From Tetranychus cinnabarinus (taxonomy: Eukaryota; Arthropoda; Arachnida; Trombidiformes; Tetranychidae), in the NCBI GenBank assembly GCA_022266195.1, contig WHVY01000009.1, forward strand, positions 1,116,001-1,180,000: a stretch of 64,000 nucleotides of DNA, given 5' to 3'. Numbering within the stretch: position 1 is the first letter of the stretch; every line of letters begins with the position of its first letter. Both the position numbers and the translations under genes were made by a program. Shown piece after piece: positions 32,664 through 41,659 of this stretch. Under the pieces are notes generated by a model, which was given only the letters and a program-made list of their open reading frames with translations, had not been told where the DNA came from and made no database searches.

Positions 32664-34055
32664 TCATGCATAATACGTATTATTAGTTTTTGTTTCGATT
32701 TCATCAGATGAAGAAAACTTCTCGACATCATGTCTTGGTTTAGGTAGTTGGCCACGTTTCTTTTTTCTCGCAGAATGTTTATTAGAGCTGGAACTATTTC
32801 TCGTTATTGTGTTGCTATCACCATTGGCACTATTTGATGGCCAAAAAGATTTAAGTAAAGGTGAACTTTGATTATACAGGTTTCGACCCGAGTCATGAAC
32901 ATGAAATGAACTGGGATTTGTGTCTTTGTAGATGTTGATCATAAAAACGCCAGCTATAACAATAAAAAAACCGGACAACGTTCCAATAATATCTTCAGCC
33001 TTCATATTGCTCCATTCTTGGAAGAGGATAGAGGAAGCAATAAGAACACAAGTTGTGAAGAAAACATAATACACAGGCGTAACAATAGTTGCATCAAAAA
33101 TATCAAGAGATTTGTTGAGATAATTCATTTGAGTGGCAATGGTAATGATAGTAGAAATTAGAAGAAACCAGAAAAGTCCTCGTGTTAATGCATTATTGAT
33201 TCCGGAAAAGGTTTCAGTCAGAGCCAAGCCAAGGCCTTTGCAAGACATTACAGAAAGAGATCCGATGAGTGAGCAAATAGAGATGTAGACGAGTACGTTC
33301 TTATCGCCCTTTTTAGGTGCTACGAGTCCAATCAAAATGGAAGAAGCGATCAGAACAAATAACAAATAACAAATAAATAATGGTTCGGCAAGCATGGTAT
33401 TCAACTGATCCAAACTCTTTATTTGTCCTTCTTTAGGAGCATGAAGAACGATTACAGCAGAGCCAAAAACGCAGTTGATGCAACCGATAATCGTTAACAA
33501 ATTGAGCTTTTCCTTGAGGAACTTTGTAGCCATTAAAGCTGTGACTAGAACTAAAAAAAATCAGATATCAAAACAATAAGTCTATATAAGAGGTAATTCT
33601 CAAATGATGCATGATAAGTTTTTCGGAAGCTATTCTTACTTGATAAAGCTCCTAATGGTGTGACCAAGGATGCTGGAGCGAATGCATAAGCTGCAAAATT
33701 GAATAGTTCACCAGAAGCCACTAATAAAGATTGAAAATGTTAAAATTAAGATTCAATGGATAAATTCATTATAGAATAACAACTTACTGAAAAGAAAACC
33801 AGCCCACCAAACCCAATCTTTTAAGTAACCATAGCCTCCAGCACCAGCACGTAGTTGGCCTTTGCTACTTAATCGATTTAATCCAACTTTTTTGATTATA
33901 AAACTTGTACCGATGAAAAGTGTTGATGAAACAGCTAATACCAATCCAACAAGAAATCTTCTCTTACCCAAAAAGGTTTCCTCCATACCAAGGGAAACAA
34001 TTGGTATGTCATCATCATCTTCATCGACGCTTTTTAAACTACCTAGATGAGACAT
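32664..34055 (-). CDS. NIPA-family magnesium transporter (spichthyin/NIPA2-like)
   Basis: Exons 34055-33788, 33720-33640 and 33550-32664 (GT-AG); phases close to 411 aa. NIPA proteins are nine-helix membrane carriers of the drug/metabolite fold that move Mg2+ at the plasma and endosomal membranes. Family hallmarks are visible: GLVLAVSSTLFIGTSFIIKK in helix 1, YLKDWVWWAGFL, GELFNFAAYAFAPASLVTPL, and FLKEKLNLLTIIGC...GSAVIVLHAPKE, then further helices and TPVYYVFFTTCVLIASSILF. The cytoplasmic tail (from about residue 320) is Ser/Asn-rich with a basic RKKKRGQLPKPRHD stretch, longer than in vertebrate NIPA1/2. I cannot tell which vertebrate paralogue it matches best. Its 3' end seeded the fragments in the adjacent array. 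Confidence 0.92.
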
Positions 34056-34648
34056 TGGTGACTAAAATAACCAGTCAAAATAAGTAGATAAGGATTGGAA
34101 CTAATTAAAAAATAACTGAGCATGAAATTCAACTAGCAATCATTTTCAATGATTTTCATCTCGAGACAAATACACAGATGTAAAATGTTACTATGGCAAC
34201 GTATCTCATGTAATAAACATATTTTGATAGATCGAGATTTTTTGGTCAAAATCCGTGAGTTTCGTGTAATATAGCGTAAAAAATTTCTTTAAAGCAATTA
34301 TTAAATGTTTGATTCTCAAGCTCTGTAAATCTGAACCTGAAAAATCTCACAGATTGTTTCACCCGAATAAGTGAATGGAAAATTGAAATTCGCAGAGCAT
34401 CGATATGTAATTTTATTGATCTTTGTTAACATGAAACAAAAGCTCTTTTGATTATGACGCTAAAATGCAGAGCTTCATATTAGAGTCTGCGATACAGTTT
34501 ATTGGGTGATTTTAAATTTGTATAGAAACACTTAAAAAATTGAACACGTTTCGCATGTAAATGCGGGAACCAAGAAGTGATGGTAAGAAAATAATTGAGG
34601 ATAAAAAATTTAAAAAATAACATTTTGGACATTTAGTTAGCAGAAAAG
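34056..34648. other. Intergenic, NIPA 5' flank and APEX2 3' flank
   Basis: AT-rich with no ORF or repeat noted. Confidence 0.4.
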
Positions 34649-36281
34649 TTAACTTTTGTACCATTTGAAGAATTCACATGAGCTAGCAGGATCAGTTTTG
34701 AATCCAGTAGGACGTGAGCACGCGTAAAATTTTCGACCTTTATTAGGCCCTGGTTTGTTGACTGTTAATAAAATGCAGGGTTCTTTGTGGGCTGTACAAA
34801 GAGGAGCAATCACAGTTCCGGGTAAAAGCATTTTCCAGATTTTAGCAGCATTATTATCCTTTTTTTCTTTATCATCAAGACATTTGTTGTCTCTATTTTC
34901 ATAATTAAGTCGTTCTGAGTCATTGCAGGAAACAATTTGGTCATCATATGACGGTATTTCTGGTTCCATCATTCCATAACTGTCGTCATCATCTCGAGCT
35001 GAACGGTCATATTCATTAGTTTTAAAATATTTTCTAATGCCATCTTGTTTGTTCTTTTTATTAGGCTTGTTATTAGGCTTGTTATTAGGCTTGTTATTAG
35101 GTTTGATTAAAGTCTTTGAAACAGTAGTACAGATAGTCTTTTCATCCTGAGGTGCTTTAGTTTGTAGAAATCCTTTGATAGAAGTTTGTCTTTTACCTTG
35201 TCCCAACTCAGGCCAAAATTTTGTACAAATTTTAGGCAATTGCTGGCTGGGTAAAGGTTGGAGATCACCAAAAGTAACGCGGATAGGGCAGTGGTCAGAA
35301 CCTTCGACTTGAGTTAATATCTCAAAATCTGTCACATATTTATAGAATCTATCATCACATAATGCAAAATCAATTCTAGTTCCAAAGTTTGTTTTACGAG
35401 CCAAGTTTTTAGTATTCCAACATGTGAATGCATTTCTGGCTTTGGGATGACGCTGACGAAAGATATCAATAAAATGAACAGAAGAATATTCTTCAGATGG
35501 TGACAAGAATTCACTCAGCCAAGCACGATGAGGAGATTCCTCAAAATCATCAGATGGATCACAGTGATCTATTCTTTGATGACTGATATTAATATCTCCT
35601 ATGATCAAAACATGATTAGATTTATCTGCTTTAAGTATATGGTGAGCAACTTCTTCTAATAATCGATGAAAAGATAGTTTGTAAATACTCCTTTCTGGTC
35701 GATCAGGATCATTATGAGGACAATAAAGATTGAAAATAAAAAGATTCAATTCATTTCCATCTTTTGTTCTACATTGATGTCCAGTAACAATAACACGACC
35801 TTCTTTATCCAAATCCTTCACTTCAGCTGGTGTAAATGTAGCTGTACGGAATGGGCCAATAATTGTATCACGACCATTGACAAGAAAACAATCTTGAGCA
35901 AGATAAGGCTTAACACGATTTTTGCAATAAGTGGCTACTCCTGAATAACCAGATTGATATTTAGGGAACGAGAAGAATGAAACATAATCTTGGATAATGG
36001 CAGTGAATTCATCAACTTGGTTTCCTATAATACAAATGAAATATCATAGACGATTTAGAGACACCATAAAGAATTAAAAATTAAAGAATATTTGATTCAG
36101 CAGAAAAATAACTAAAATATTAGTCAATTGTGAATAATAAAAATTGGTTGTTGAATGTGAACTTACTAGAGATTTTGGTTTCTTGGAAACATAGGACGTC
36201 AGAATCAAGGGAATTTAAAATTTCTTTGATTGGAGTCTTAAAACTTCTAATTCCATTAATATTCCACGAAGTAATTCGCAT
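34649..36281 (-). CDS. APEX2: AP endonuclease 2 (DNA-(apurinic or apyrimidinic site) endonuclease 2)
   Basis: Exons 36281-36167 and 36024-34649; 496 aa. It acts in nuclear and mitochondrial base-excision repair and 3'-end processing with PCNA. The exonuclease III-type nuclease domain fills about residues 1-300: MRITSWNINGIR, CFQETKIS (metal-binding Glu), GYSGVATY, GDINISHQRID (Asp/Asn pair) and GSDHCPI (catalytic Asp-His). A PCNA-interacting box follows (QTSIKGFL), then a low-complexity NKPNNKPNNKPN repeat. A C-terminal zf-GRF module (CTAHKEPCILLTVNKPGPNKGRKFYAC...CEFFKW) completes the APEX2 layout; APEX1 lacks this tail. It is close to the human length (518, from memory). Head-to-head with SDR39U1, 318 bp between start codons. 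Confidence 0.95.
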
Positions 36282-36599
36282 GATGGTAATTTAATTAAAC
36301 AATTAATTTGAAAATCTTTAATTCACTTTAGAAATAAATGTTATCTCTTAAAAAGAAATAGCCATTTTAAAAACAGCGGTTACCAATTCTTACACTAAAC
36401 ATATGATTTTTGTGATTCTGTCACAAGTCTGATGCACTTAACTATTGATTGAGGTTAGATAGTTCAACTGTTCTCTTAAAATCTGAAATGTCGCCAGAAC
36501 ATTTTCATCTTAATCTTGTATGATAATTTTAAAAAGATTTTACATTTCCAATGACCAGTGTTTAAATAAAGTTCAAGACAAAATTTTTCTTGTTTTACC

Positions 36600-37727
36600 A
36601 TGGCGAAATTTTCGACTGTTTTGATTGGTAAGTTTTTTTCTCGATTGCCAGCTTATATCGATTGATTAACTCATTTATGTTTATTTGACAGGCGGTGGTA
36701 CAGGATTTGTGGGATCGCATTTGGCTGAAGGCTTTCGAAATGTTGCCTCCAAAGTTTTAGTAATATCAAGAATGCCTGGAGTTGGCAGAATTTCATGGGT
36801 TAGCTTTTAAATAATACTAATCTAGTTCTGATACCACCAAACTATTAAAGTTAATAGTTTGGTGGTACCGCTTAATTTGATAAGAGAAGCTTTCTTGAAT
36901 TTAAACGAGTGACATACGTTTTTAGCTCAATTTTTCTCTAACCGATCTCTTCTTTATTATAGAACGATTTACAGCAGAAAGGATTACCAGAAGAAACAGA
37001 GGTCATTGTGAATGTTGCAGGACAAAATGTTTTGGATCCGATGCGAAGATGGACACCTGGTTTCAGACAAAATGTAGTGTCGAGTCGAGTTTTAACTACA
37101 AAAACACTAGCTGAAGCCATTGAAAAATCTTCAAAGCCACCTAAAGTTTTCATTACAATGTCTGGTGTTGGTTATTATCCACCTAACGAAACTGCTGAGT
37201 ATAATGAGGAAAGTAAACCGGCAGCTAGTGACTTTTTCTCAAAGTTATGCCATGATTGGGAAAACTCAGGAAATTTGAGTGATCAAACACCAACTCGTAG
37301 GGTTATAATTAGATCTGGTGTTGTCCTAGGTTCCGAAGGAGGAATTATTCAACGTGTTTACATACCCTTCTTTCTTGGTCTTGGTGGCCCTATTGGCAGT
37401 GGAAATCAGTTTTTCCCATGGATTCATATTGATGATTTAGTGAATATGTTTTTATTTGCTGCATCCAATGAAAAGGTCGTTGGAGTCTTGAACGGAGTCG
37501 CCCCACAAGTCGTTACAAATAAAGAATTCTCAAAAGCTTTAGGATCAGCCATGTTTCGTCCTTCCTTCATGCCTTTGCCTGAGAAAGTCATTGAATTGGC
37601 TTTTGGTAAGGAAAGAGCGTCTATGATGACTGAAGGTCAAAAAGTTGTACCAAAAAGAGTTTTGGATTACGGTTTTAATTACAAATTTCCTGATATTGAA
37701 TCAGCATGTAAAAATATTGTTAATTAG
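36600..37727 (+). CDS. SDR39U1: Epimerase family protein SDR39U1
   Basis: Exons 36600-36627, 36692-36798 and 36963-37727; 299 aa, near the length of vertebrate SDR39U1. It is an atypical extended short-chain dehydrogenase that binds NADP(H); its substrate is not established. A Rossmann GGGTGFVGSHL loop (residues 10-20) and RMPGVGRISW follow the family pattern. NVAGQNVLDP, RWTPGFRQNVVSSRV, MSGVGYYPP (active-site region) and RSGVVLGSEGG are present. The C-terminal DUF1731-like part (FRPSFMPLPEKVIELAFGKERASMMTEGQKVVPKRVL) completes the domain order. The first intron splits the glycine-rich loop. AATAAA at 37819-37824. Confidence 0.95.
36831..36868. repeat. Perfect 17-bp-arm palindrome in SDR39U1 intron 2
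   Basis: 36832-36848 pairs perfectly with 36851-36867 around a two-base AG loop. It would form a cruciform or a tight RNA hairpin inside the intron. Confidence 0.7.
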
Positions 37728-37818
37728 CTTCTAAATTATTGTTATCTTTTACGAATGTTATGTAAAGATTTTAGATTGAATCAAGTTACTAAATATGATG
37801 TAAATTTAGTCTGATTAT

Positions 37819-37824
37819 AATAAA
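37819..37824 (+). terminator. Poly(A) signal, SDR39U1
   Basis: AATAAA 92 bp after the stop. Confidence 0.6.
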
Positions 37825-38212
37825 AAGGTTCATTACCCAATACATGCTTCTTTTTTTCGCTGAATTAACTCGTATGGATTAACTCGTAAAGAACTATGGA
37901 TTGATTCTTTTAACAAACATATTGATTCGGATTTCACTATATCTCTGACAATCTAAATTATAAACCAAAATGAAAATAGTATAATATAATCATGGTGACC
38001 TATACTTAAAAATTGAGATTCAGAACACTCATTCGATAACAATAGATTTATTAGTAGGCAAAAATTATGATGAGATGACAATATTTACATATTTTTTGAT
38101 ATTACCGACAATTTTTTGCTTTTCAATTTATTTACTACCAACAAGGAAAGATCACTACACTTTCTTCGAAAATCAATAGATACATCTGTTTTGTTTATCA
38201 TTGTCCGATTAA
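37825..38212. other. Intergenic, convergent 3' ends of SDR39U1 and COA6
   Basis: AT-rich. TTTATT at 38127-38132 is a minus-strand AATAAA for COA6, about 80 bp past its stop. Nothing else seen. Confidence 0.45.
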
Positions 38213-38537
38213 TCAAGAAGCCATTTGTTTGGCATTTTCCTTTGCTTGTTCGGCTTTAAATTTTTCATATTTATATTTCCTATCAAAGTGAAAGACCTGT
38301 GATAAAATATAAAAGAAGAATAAGAAAATAAAAATGAATAATTTCAATACATGAATGCGAGATTCAATTACTTACCCAAACCTGAGGACAATTCTCGGTA
38401 AAGGTTTTCCTCAATTGTTCACAATCAATTTTACTTTTAGGATCAGAAATTAGTTCATTCGAGTCCAGACACTTCCAATAAGTATCTCGAGCATTATAAC
38501 ATTTAACTCTGTCCTCTCGAGTCGGCGGAGGCGACAT
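38213..38537 (-). CDS. COA6: Cytochrome c oxidase assembly factor 6
   Basis: Exons 38537-38376 and 38296-38213; 81 aa. COA6 is an intermembrane-space twin-cysteine protein that helps deliver copper to the CuA site of COX2 with SCO1/SCO2. The signature is visible: VKCYNARDTYWKCLD (C-x9-C) and CEQLRKTFTENCPQVW (C-x10-C), followed by FDRKYKYEKFKAEQ, which matches the vertebrate protein in order and spacing. The start is the Met of MSPPPTRED; the upstream in-frame Met at 38561 would lie in the short divergent promoter. Head-to-head with COA4, 193 bp between start codons. Confidence 0.93.
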
Positions 38538-38730
38538 AGTTATAAATTGAACGAAAAACAAGAATGAAATGTTTTCACTTTGATAGTAAACTGAAACAAC
38601 CTCACGTGGGTTTCATCTGCTCTGCTTGTAGACAAAGTCATCTCCACAGTTACTGCAAACCTTACTCATTAGATTGTTGATCGGCTTTGTTTGTTTCTAT
38701 TTCATATTATTTATTAATTTAATAATCACA
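38538..38730. promoter_or_regulatory. Shared bidirectional promoter COA6/COA4 with CACGTG box
   Basis: Only 193 bp separate the two start codons. CACGTG lies at 38603-38608, roughly in the middle. I see no clear TATA box. One short control region must serve both divergent genes. Confidence 0.6.
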
Positions 38731-39049
38731 ATGTCAAATCATTTCAATAAGGATCCAGCAATCGAGAGAAAAGAAGCTGAAGAAGAGCAAGATGATCCAG
38801 TTACATTGGCGATCAAAAAGACTGGATGTTTACAGTATCATTTTGATGTTCAGGTTTGTAACGCATGAAAAAAGTATTCGCCAATATTTTTCAACATCTC
38901 GATTAAGATTCAACATCTTCTAATCAAGTTTTTTTTATTTTCAGGAATGCATGTATGAAAAACGAGATTGGAGAGCTTGTAAGGATCAAGTTAGCTTATT
39001 TAAAGAATGTATGGCTGATTACCAGAGGAAATCTCAGCCTCAAACCTAA
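38731..39049 (+). CDS. COA4: Cytochrome c oxidase assembly factor 4 (CHCHD8-like)
   Basis: Exons 38731-38853 and 38945-39049; 75 aa. COA4 is a small twin C-x9-C protein of the mitochondrial intermembrane space that works with COX11 and copper chaperones in complex IV assembly. An acidic N-terminal part (KEAEEEQDDPVT) precedes CLQYHFDVQECMYEKRDWRACKD and ECMADYQ; the order GC...HFDVQEC...DWR.C...F..CM matches vertebrate COA4. The intron falls between the two cysteines of the first pair. ATTAAA, a variant poly(A) signal, is at 39164-39169. No targeting peptide, as expected for MIA40 substrates. Confidence 0.9.
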
Positions 39050-39412
39050 TTGAATTTTTCTTTCACCACCACAGCGTTTGAAGTTTTTGGTTTCCGTGAA
39101 GCCAATTGTGTAAAAATTTCTATTGTAATATTGTGTCTATTAAGAGGCAGATTGATAAAAGACATTAAATTTATTGCTTAAAAAGGATCAGTTGATTAAA
39201 AATTGATAAATGAATTGTCACTAATTTCGATAACCATAGTTTATTTGCAAACTCTTTGAGTAATCTTTCATTTTAGCTTTGGCTTGAAAAATGCTCATCC
39301 TAGTCAATTAAGCATTTTGATTAGTGAGCTAAGATAGTAAAACGATTTAAGTTAAAACAAAACCAAGTACCAGAACATGATAAATTTTATTGACAAAAGC
39401 TTGTATAAATAA
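39050..39412. other. Convergent 3' flanks of COA4 and SNRPB
   Basis: COA4 3' UTR with ATTAAA at 39164-39169. TTTATT at 39386-39391 is the minus-strand AATAAA of SNRPB, 22 bp past its stop. Nothing else. Confidence 0.5.
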
Positions 39413-40298
39413 TCACATAGGTCGAGGAGGCAATTTACCGGGTGGTGGACCTGGAGGTGGAGGACCTCGCATCATACCAGGAGGCGGTGGCCTCATACCA
39501 GGTGGAGCTGTAGGCGGCATACCACGACCCATTGCTAACTGAGCGGCTGGAATTCCTGGAGCAATACCGGGAGCTGGAACTCCTGGAACCCCGGGAACTC
39601 CAGGTACTCCAGGAACTCCGGGAACTACTGGGACTCCTGCAACTCCGGGTACACCAGGCACACCTGGCGTTGGTATACCTGGAGGTATGACAGGTCCTAA
39701 TGGCATTCCAGGAATAGGAACTGGAGGTCTTGGCACTCCAACTGTTGCTCCAACTGCTGCAGCGGCAGCAGCAACGGGTACACCTCGAGCTTGCGGTGTC
39801 ATTATACTAGCTGATGGCCCTCCAACACCTCGAACGGGCCCTTGAAGACCTGGTGCAGCGGTAGGAAGAGGTACAGATGGAACTGGTACACCTCTGCCAA
39901 CAGCTCGTCCATAGCCAGGACCAGGAATGGAACCTAAAACTGGAACACGAGGAAGTCCTTCTTCTGGTGGAGGAGGACCCTCAACTGTCATAGACACAAT
40001 TGTTTCTCCTCGTACCAAAATAAAACCTAGGACACGTTTTTCCTCTCGATCAGGACGGTTCCCTTTGCCACGGATTTTCCGGAATTCCTCACAATCAGCA
40101 AGAATAACATTCATGTGTTTATCGAAAGCTTTAAAATTACCAACTAGATTCCGTGAGTCATGCAAAACTACTCTCATCCGGTAGTTGATGAATTGTACCA
40201 TCTTATTATTTTTACTTATCGTCTGGAAGAAAAATATTAGAGAGTTAACTAATTATTCAGTTCGATAATTCAACGACAAAAAAAGATTAACTTACCAT
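39413..40298 (-). CDS. SNRPB: Small nuclear ribonucleoprotein SmB/B'
   Basis: CDS join 40298-40296 and 40222-39413; 270 aa. SmB is one of the seven Sm proteins that ring U1, U2, U4 and U5 snRNAs. The start codon alone occupies the coding part of exon 1 (ATG directly followed by GTAAGT). Splicing adds MTISKNNK before MVQFINYRMR, which matches the conserved SmB N-terminus better than the internal Met at 40201. Sm1 (DSRNLVGNFKAFDKHMNVIL) and Sm2 (KRVLGFILVRGETIVSM) are intact. The tail has few RG dipeptides, a run of PGVP repeats near residues 185-222, and ends in PPGMRPPPPGMMRGPPPPG, typical of SmB. It is longer than human SmB (about 231-240). Confidence 0.95.
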
Positions 40299-40912
40299 TT
40301 TGATAATTTAATAAATTTGCCGGGTAAATTTAATAAACCCTGTTTATTCACTTTTAAGAAAACTGGTTAAATCTTTCTGAAAGAAAGCCGCTTCACTACC
40401 AATGACATCTAGTGATTCACATGAAATTCACTTCGAAGAGCGGGATATACAAGATTAATTATTTCACATAAGATTCCGTTTTTTTAAATAAGTGCATTGA
40501 TTGCATTTTATTTGGAAAGAAATGCTAATTACAATATAAAAGAGTTCGATGGGATTAAGCGCAACATAAGTACGAGTACATCACTGTTTTGATACATTTT
40601 GTCTTTCAAATGTAAAATGTAAAATATTTTCCATAAGAGTCCAGACAACTTTCACCATGAAATCAAATGCAGACATGTTGGTTGAAAATATTAGCAAAAT
40701 TTGTTCTTTCTTTACTATCAGGGCATTTGTTTCTTTATTTTCAAATCGCTCTGAATTGAACTTCAAATTTTATTTCATTTTGAGTTGAGTTCATTTTCAA
40801 TTTCATGATTAGGCTTTTAAACTTAGTTGCGTTTTCACGAAATTATACAATTCAAAAAACGCAATTTCGTTCCGTAGTTAGTTAAATAATATGGAAGTTA
40901 TGCTATCAAAAT
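40299..40912. other. Intergenic between SNRPB 5' end and MED8 3' end
   Basis: SNRPB upstream region and the MED8 3' UTR. Minus-strand AATAAA for MED8 is readable as TTTATT at 40769-40774. No gene. Confidence 0.45.
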
Positions 40913-41653
40913 TCATCTTCCGTATGGATTCACTTGTGATGCAGATTTAATATTTGTCTTTATAGCACTTGGAGCTTTACTAATACCGGGAGGTCGTGGG
41001 CCAGATTGACCAGGAATTTGAGGCCCAATAGATCCAGGTCTAGGTTCAGTTTTGGGAGTAATTGTTGAAGGCTTAAGTCCTTTACCGAGGTAAATTGCTG
41101 CCAATATAATATTTGTGTCCTGAATTGATGATGTAACTGGTATAGATGATCTTTGCGTAGACCCACTTTCCCATTCATCTTTAGTAGTGCGAACCAATTC
41201 AATTATTGTGTTTGCGATTTTATTGATACTTGTAATCTGTTTTTGACCAACTTCTTGATTCATAGTAGAAGCTTTGACTATTTGTTTGGCCTCGATTGAC
41301 TCTATCTCTGGTTCTAATTTGGTTCTTAAATAGTCAGGAACCATCTCATGATTGAATGCAACTACACGGCCTTCAGTTAATTTCGCCAGATCCTCGTCCC
41401 GATCAGGTGAGAGTAAAAGTGGTAGAAAAATACGATTACGTAGAGGTGGAGTTTTTTCACTTTTCAATATTTTTAACAAATTGTTTATTTGACCAGAGAT
41501 GAGGGCAAAATTGTCCAAAAACGCAGGCCAATCTAGTTTTTGATGTTCATTTTCAAGACGATACAAAAACGAAATCAGCGATTTCTTGATTTCATCACAC
41601 CGACTAATTAAAGACTCTAAAACAATATCTAAAACCTTTTCTTCCCGTTCCAT
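40913..41653 (-). CDS. MED8: Mediator of RNA polymerase II transcription subunit 8
   Basis: A single exon of 246 aa from the Met of MEREEKVLD (the Met two codons upstream is less likely, as MED8 proteins begin M-x-REEK). MED8 belongs to the Mediator head module, bridging MED18/MED20. The conserved N-terminal helical part is clear: SLISFLYRLENEHQKLDWPAFLDNFALISGQ, EKTPPLRNRIFLPLLLSPDRDEDL, LTEGRVVAFNHEMVPDYLRTK. QKQITSINK and ILAAIYLGKGL follow. The C-terminal Pro/Gly-rich linker ends in AIKTNIKSASQVNPYGR, the family's terminal signature. Slightly shorter than human (268). Confidence 0.95.
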   Translation of the reverse strand: MEREEKVLDIVLESLISRCDEIKKSLISFLYRLENEHQKLDWPAFLDNFALISGQINNLLKILKSEKTPPLRNRIFLPLLLSPDRDEDLAKLTEGRVVAFNHEMVPDYLRTKLEPEIESIEAKQIVKASTMNQEVGQKQITSINKIANTIIELVRTTKDEWESGSTQRSSIPVTSSIQDTNIILAAIYLGKGLKPSTITPKTEPRPGSIGPQIPGQSGPRPPGISKAPSAIKTNIKSASQVNPYGR

Positions 41654-41659
41654 TTTCAC

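Noticed and set aside
40581..40766. 61-aa minus-strand ORF between SNRPB and MED8
   Set aside because: It overlaps the likely MED8 3' UTR, is AT-biased and has no recognisable feature.
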